Shown: positions 7,226-9,553 of the stretch, one piece after another | Numbering within the stretch: the stretch's first letter is position 1 | Layout: each line of letters begins with the position of its first letter | DNA from: Caldisericota bacterium | Lineage (GTDB): Bacteria > Caldisericota > Caldisericia > Cryosericales > Cryosericaceae | Assembly (NCBI GenBank): GCA_026390195.1 | Contig: JAPLGK010000110.1 | Span: 1 to 9,553, forward strand | Reading direction: 5' to 3' | Length of the DNA stretch: 9,553 nt | Position numbers and translations under genes: made by a program | The notes under the pieces: generated by a model | Database searches by the model: none | What the model was told of the DNA's origin: nothing | Seen by the model: the letters and a program-made list of their open reading frames with translations, nothing else

Positions 7226-7591
7226 TCACCTGCTGTGCTTCCGCACCCTCTCGTGGAATCCCTGTGCTATGCGGTGGGCGACCACGAGATAGTGGTCCAG
7301 GAGCAGGGCACGATCATCAGCAGATGTCTCACCTGATGCCGCAAGCACCGCCTCGCAGCCTCTGGGCCGCTCCAGCTGCTCGACAAACACCGCGTAGGCT
7401 CGCTCAGCGGCAGCGTTGCCGCAGATGGAGTGCTCGATGAAGTTGAGTTCGCTCTGGATGTCGCTTTCGCTGGCGGTGAGTACGGCTTGCACCGTTTCAG
7501 ATCGCTCGGCGGTCTGGGCTGCCTGCAGCACAGCCTGCTCCGTATCACTGCTGATTGGCTGGTCGAACATGAACAGGGCGGTCCTGTACAT
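7226..7591 (-). CDS. Unknown small helical protein, paralogue of the 133-aa protein at 8067-8468
   Basis: I recognise no family. The 121-residue product starts MYRTALFMFD and looks soluble and mostly helical, with a charged tail (FHERVRKHSR). It is clearly related to the product of the first gene of this cluster. Without any gap over residues 1-81 the two share M1, T4, L6, F7, F9, Q35, L38, A40, D44, E48, L49, F51, I56, A60, A61, Y66, L73, R77 and A81, and a 2-residue shift then aligns the RxxLLxHxxV segment. The start ATG 7591 is chosen by this alignment; it lies 8 nt after the stop of the Trp-rich gene with only a weak GGGA site. The same frame stays open upstream to about 7975, but that part overlaps the Trp-rich gene and has no matching sequence in the paralogue. 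The AEC gene follows after 48 nt. Confidence 0.75.
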   Translation of the reverse strand: MYRTALFMFDQPISSDTEQAVLQAAQTAERSETVQAVLTASESDIQSELNFIEHSICGNAAAERAYAVFVEQLERPRGCEAVLAASGETSADDRALLLDHYLVVAHRIAQGFHERVRKHSR

Positions 7592-7599
7592 GGGTCCCG

Positions 7600-8070
7600 T
7601 CACGCGGCCTGGCGTTCGCCGCCTGGTCCGAGGTGAAACAGGTAGTTGAGATAGTCTCCTCCCTGCTGCCACCACGGGTTCTCGCAGAAGCACGTGGATC
7701 CAATGCATGGGAGCGCATCCCCTCCTGTGCCGAGGTATCGCATGACGCCCAGGAGGACACGTCTGGGACCGGCCGGGAAGCAGTACATGGCGAACCAGCC
7801 CTCCGGCAGCCAGTTGTCGCCGGGCCACCACATGACCTGATGGACATAACTGTCGCGTATCCACAGTTCCATCAGGCGCAGCGCCTTTGCCACGAACCCT
7901 TCCCAGATCGTGGGATCGAAGGTGTGGCTCGATGTTCCGGCACGCAGGGCGAGGCCTTCGCGGACATTGTCCCAATGGATCTGGACGAGGACTCGGACGT
8001 CGTGTCGACCTCCAAGATCGCGCGGGTCAAGCAGCAGGCTGGTTTCACAGATGAGGATTGGGGACTTCAT
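7600..8070 (-). CDS. Unknown tryptophan-rich protein between two paralogues
   Basis: I recognise no family. The 156-residue product has nine tryptophans (W33, W56, W70, W81, W82, W87, W92, W133, W134), about 6 % and several times the usual share. It also has a C-terminal cysteine cluster (C122, C127, C129) just before the second WW. The central block VMWWPGDNWLPEGWF (79-93) is aromatic with prolines and glycines, more like a ligand-binding surface or enzyme pocket than a membrane segment. No signal peptide is seen, although MKSPILICETSLLL is mildly hydrophobic. The start ATG 8070 overlaps the stop of the preceding gene as ATGA and has AGGAGG at 8078-8083 with 7 nt spacing, so the two are translationally coupled. 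Its position between two paralogues implies that the three act together. Codon usage is like that of its neighbours. Confidence 0.75.
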   Translation of the reverse strand: MKSPILICETSLLLDPRDLGGRHDVRVLVQIHWDNVREGLALRAGTSSHTFDPTIWEGFVAKALRLMELWIRDSYVHQVMWWPGDNWLPEGWFAMYCFPAGPRRVLLGVMRYLGTGGDALPCIGSTCFCENPWWQQGGDYLNYLFHLGPGGERQAA

Positions 8071-8468
8071 GAGTGAGCCTCCTCGGACGCAGCGTTCATG
8101 AGGTCGGCGCTGTCAGGACACAGGACGTCCTGGAGAAGAACATAGAGGTCGAAGACGTTGTGATGATACAGGAGACGCAAGCGCTCACGTTCGACCGGCT
8201 CGAGCGTGGGGCGGAGCAGAGCCCACGCGTCAAACGAACGGTCGCCGGTCAGCGCCATGAGGAGTGACTCGTAGCGGACAGCAAAGGCCGCATCAGTCAG
8301 GATTCGTTGAGCGACGAAGCCGAGTTCCCTGCTCAGGTCGTCCGGGGTTGCCTCGAGAAGTCGCTGGATGTTGGCAGGGTCAGACACAACAGTCCGGACG
8401 TCACCAGCAGTGGCGAGACGTCCAAAGTCGCTATGCCGAGGAAAGACGAACAGGATCGTCTGGTCCAT
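8067..8468 (-). CDS. Unknown small helical protein, first gene of the paralogue cluster
   Basis: I recognise no family. The 133-residue product opens MDQTILFVFPRH, has a helical middle (about 24-73, with DPANIQRLLEATPDDLSREL) and ends in an acidic, polar tail. It is a paralogue of the 121-residue product of the third gene (identities are listed there). The helical middle is loosely reminiscent of leader-like domains of peptide natural products (Nif11 or nitrile hydratase types). It lacks their GG cleavage site and a short variable core, and no modifying enzyme is visible, so I do not make that call. The start is ATG 8468, set by GGAGG at 8473-8477 and by alignment of MxxTxLFxF with the paralogue; the longer frame beginning at TTG 8510 is rejected. 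It overlaps the next gene by 4 nt (ATGA). A candidate promoter lies at 8681-8708. Confidence 0.75.
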   Translation of the reverse strand: MDQTILFVFPRHSDFGRLATAGDVRTVVSDPANIQRLLEATPDDLSRELGFVAQRILTDAAFAVRYESLLMALTGDRSFDAWALLRPTLEPVERERLRLLYHHNVFDLYVLLQDVLCPDSADLMNAASEEAHS

Positions 8469-8472
8469 GCTG

Positions 8473-8477
8473 CCTCC
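8473..8477 (-). promoter_or_regulatory. Ribosome binding site fixing the start at 8468
   Basis: GGAGG on the - strand, 4 nt before ATG 8468. It argues against the in-frame TTG at 8510 and agrees with the paralogue alignment, in which MDQTILF pairs with MYRTALF. Confidence 0.75.
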
Positions 8478-8543
8478 AATCGGGGGCGGTGCACGAAACG
8501 CTCTCTGCAAGCCACGACGGATTCTACCAACGCGCGGATGATA

Positions 8544-8557
8544 ACCTCTGACCTCTG
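8544..8557 (-). repeat. Tandem heptamer CAGAGGT x2 beside a TATCAT hexamer
   Basis: Two adjoining copies of CAGAGGT (- strand, 8557-8544) are followed directly by TATCAT (8543-8538), 69 nt before the ATG at 8468. The layout could be an activator site next to a -10 box. No -35 box is seen at the right distance, and two short copies may be chance. Confidence 0.25.
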
Positions 8558-8665
8558 TGTTGTTGCGCCGATGCCGTGTACCTCACGAACCCGAACCTCA
8601 ACACATCCCTGACTGCCTGGACAATGGTGCGTTCTGTCTCCACCGTACTTGCCACAGGAATCCGA

Positions 8666-8690
8666 CACCTATCTATCGTCAGGATAGGTG
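8666..8690. promoter_or_regulatory. Inverted repeat over the candidate -10 box (possible operator)
   Basis: CACCTATC (8666-8673) and GATAGGTG (8683-8690) are perfect 8-bp arms around a 9-bp centre, 25 bp in all, the size of a dimeric repressor site. The right arm covers the candidate -10 box of the promoter at 8681-8708. No T tract follows on either strand, so a terminator is less likely. Confidence 0.4.
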
Positions 8691-8708
8691 GATGGGTGTT
8701 CTTGTCAA
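8681..8708 (-). promoter_or_regulatory. Candidate promoter for the three-gene paralogue cluster
   Basis: A perfect TTGACA (- strand 8708-8703) stands 16 bp from TATCCT (8686-8681, 4/6 to TATAAT). Transcription would start near 8674, leaving a leader of about 205 nt before ATG 8468, with no open frame in it bearing a good ribosome site. A second perfect TTGACA at 8754-8749 has no -10 partner. The 347 nt from 8469 to 8815 hold these control elements and no gene I can support. Confidence 0.45.
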
Positions 8709-8815
8709 GGCCGGTCCGTGACAGTCGCTGGATTGGCATGAACACTAGTGTCAACGGCTTTCCGGTCTCCACCCCGGACTTGTGGCACAGGGCCCTCTCG
8801 TCGGAGCCCCTCTTT

Positions 8816-9088
8816 TCAGGAGATCAGGCCCTGGTCGTGGAGGATGCCACCGAACGCGCGCAGGGCATTGCTGTGTGCGTGCGCTTCCCACGAGGGTTCG
8901 GACGCGCAGCAGGCCTCACGCCAAAGCCTCTGGGCCTTGTCTGCAATGGCTTCACTGGCAGCGCCTTGCTGGCGCAGGCGATTGCTTGCCACGCCACACC
9001 ACAGGCTGTCGATCTGGGCCAGGGGGAATCGCCCAGGCGTCCGAACTTGAAGCAGGTTGCGTACATCGCGGTCGCCGGGGCGCCGACG
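8816..9088 (-). pseudogene. Coding-like frame without a start codon; probable frameshifted or decayed small gene
   Basis: Between TGA 9091-9089 and TGA 8818-8816 on the - strand an open frame of 90 codons has no ATG near its beginning. It nevertheless reads like real protein: GDRDVRNLLQ, FPLAQIDSLWCGVASNRLRQ, then SEAIADKAQRLWREA and EAHAHSNALRAFGGILHDQG. It has the amphipathic helices and G/C-rich third positions of the neighbouring genes, and the last part loosely resembles a TPR helix pair. An overlapping frame just upstream (about 9124-9010, containing RPPHWQARDVGAPATAMYAT) also looks coding, so a frameshift near 9010-9050 is possible. The likely original start is ATG 9131, which has a strong GGGGAGG site but now meets TAG after one codon. 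The family is unknown. It may be a true remnant or a sequencing indel; a GTG start inside the frame, giving a peptide of about 59 residues, is less likely. Confidence 0.45.
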
Positions 9089-9154
9089 TCACGCGCCTGC
9101 CAATGCGGGGGCCTGACTGTTGCTATTCCATACTTCCTCCCCGTTGTGCAATGA

Positions 9155-9184
9155 GACGGGCCCTCGCCGCAAGGAGGGCCCGTC
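9155..9184 (-). terminator. Strong hairpin after the carbon-nitrogen hydrolase gene, probable terminator
   Basis: Perfect 11-bp arms, 9155-9165 and 9174-9184, enclose an 8-nt loop; the stem is almost all G-C. It lies about 43 nt past the stop at 9227 on the - strand. Neither side has a T run (the - strand continues TCATTGCAC), so it is not a textbook intrinsic terminator. It may rather stabilise the mRNA end or act with Rho. Confidence 0.5.
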
Positions 9185-9226
9185 ATGATCCAATGCCGTT
9201 TCCAACGGGACCGTAACGTCGCTCTG

Positions 9227-9553
9227 CTAGATGGGCGCGATGATCATGCCCGGCATTCCGAGCTGGAGTGAGTGGGTGATGCGGCCGTTGGCGTGGACGA
9301 CCATGGCTCCTCCGAACGAACCTCCGTCGAAATCTTTCTCTCCTATGGAGTTCGCCATGAGCGTCGTGACGGCCATCTTCTGGACGCGCTCGATGTAGAC
9401 CTGGCGCTCCTCGGTCTCCCACCGTTTTTGGTCACACAGGCCGCTGTCGAAGCAGCGCGCAAAGGGCATGAGGAGATAGCTCGGATGCTGTTCCTGCACC
9501 TGTTCCGCGACCGTGTCGTTGAACAGGTCGGCGCAGATGGCAAACGAAAAGCG
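9227..9553 (-). CDS. Carbon-nitrogen hydrolase (nitrilase superfamily), C-terminal fragment cut by the window edge
   Basis: Only the last 108 codons are inside the window; the true start lies beyond 9553. The fragment opens RFSFAICADLF, where the cysteine (codon 9535-9533) fits the nucleophile of the nitrilase Glu-Lys-Cys triad in its usual context of a hydrophobic strand followed by C-x-D. The strand PSYLLMPFARCF then corresponds to the Gad-l-l-P segment. The helix WETEERQVYIERVQKMAVTT with MANSIGE matches the family's a-e-n-y-v-v-a-n region, and GGSFGGAMVVHANGRITHSL matches the G-S-x-v-x-p-x-G-x-i hairpin. The superfamily hydrolyses amides, ureas or nitriles; this member's substrate is unknown. 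The glutamate and lysine are outside the window. FND replaces the common FPE after the nucleophile region. The GTG at 9499 is an internal valine, not the start. Confidence 0.75.
   Translation of the reverse strand, partial: RFSFAICADLFNDTVAEQVQEQHPSYLLMPFARCFDSGLCDQKRWETEERQVYIERVQKMAVTTLMANSIGEKDFDGGSFGGAMVVHANGRITHSLQLGMPGMIIAPI

Noticed and set aside
7226..7975. Long 249-codon version of the third cluster gene
   Set aside because: Its first half overlaps the Trp-rich gene on the same strand, and alignment with the paralogue places the start at MYRTALF (7591).
8067..8468. Leader-peptide (Nif11 or nitrile hydratase type RiPP precursor) interpretation of the paralogues
   Set aside because: There is no GG cleavage site or short hypervariable core, and no modifying enzyme in view; both paralogues stay similar past the helical block.
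8742..8751. Palindrome ACACTAGTGT
   Set aside because: Ten-base palindromes are expected several times by chance in a window of this size.
8524..8772. 82-codon open frame on the - strand upstream of the cluster
   Set aside because: Third-position composition is unlike that of the real genes, no ribosome site precedes it, and it contains the promoter and inverted repeat.
8576..9154. 192-codon open frame on the + strand
   Set aside because: No recognisable motif and no ribosome site. It is in exact antiphase with the coding-like - strand frame at 8816-9088, which explains why it stays open, and it crosses the candidate promoter region.
1..9553. CRISPR array, tRNA, IS element or phage module
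   Set aside because: No regularly spaced repeats, cloverleaf sequences, transposase or integrase motifs, or terminal repeats were seen on either strand.

Overview
The window is GC-rich bacterial DNA (about 60 % GC by eye) with strong Shine-Dalgarno sites (AGGAGG, GGAGG, AAGGAG), tightly packed genes and one clear sigma70-type promoter. Nothing in it fixes the taxon. There are no RNA genes, insertion sequences, integrases or CRISPR arrays. One gene lies on the + strand; all others are on the - strand, so the genome runs mostly right to left here.

Left part (1-5443). An aminoglycoside phosphotransferase-fold kinase (35-937, +) converges on a - strand unit. That unit reads from its promoter at 5409-5381: a two-part GNAT acetyltransferase, an ABC ATPase of the DrrA type, and two ABC-2 type permeases of the kind with a large loop after TM1. 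The three ABC genes are translationally close (1 and 14 nt gaps) and make one complete exporter. Its substrate cannot be read from the sequence.

Middle part (5443-7177). A cytoplasmic TPR-repeat protein follows an AEC (auxin efflux carrier) family permease by 10 nt, so the two are co-expressed.

Right-middle part (7226-8468). This is the least ordinary stretch: three small, closely coupled genes of no family I recognise. The first (133 aa) and third (121 aa) products are paralogues of each other, aligning without a gap over about 80 residues. The middle product (156 aa) is unrelated, unusually rich in tryptophan and ends in a Cys/Trp cluster. A candidate promoter with a perfect TTGACA box and an inverted repeat over its -10 lies about 210 nt upstream. 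Spacing allows a five-gene unit of paralogue 1, Trp-rich protein, paralogue 2, AEC permease and TPR protein, but this is inference.

Right edge (8469-9553). A 347-nt control region is followed upstream by a coding-like reading frame that has no start codon (8816-9088), probably a frameshifted or decayed small gene. Beyond it are a strong hairpin (9155-9184) and the C-terminal 108 residues of a carbon-nitrogen hydrolase that runs off the window with its catalytic cysteine still visible.
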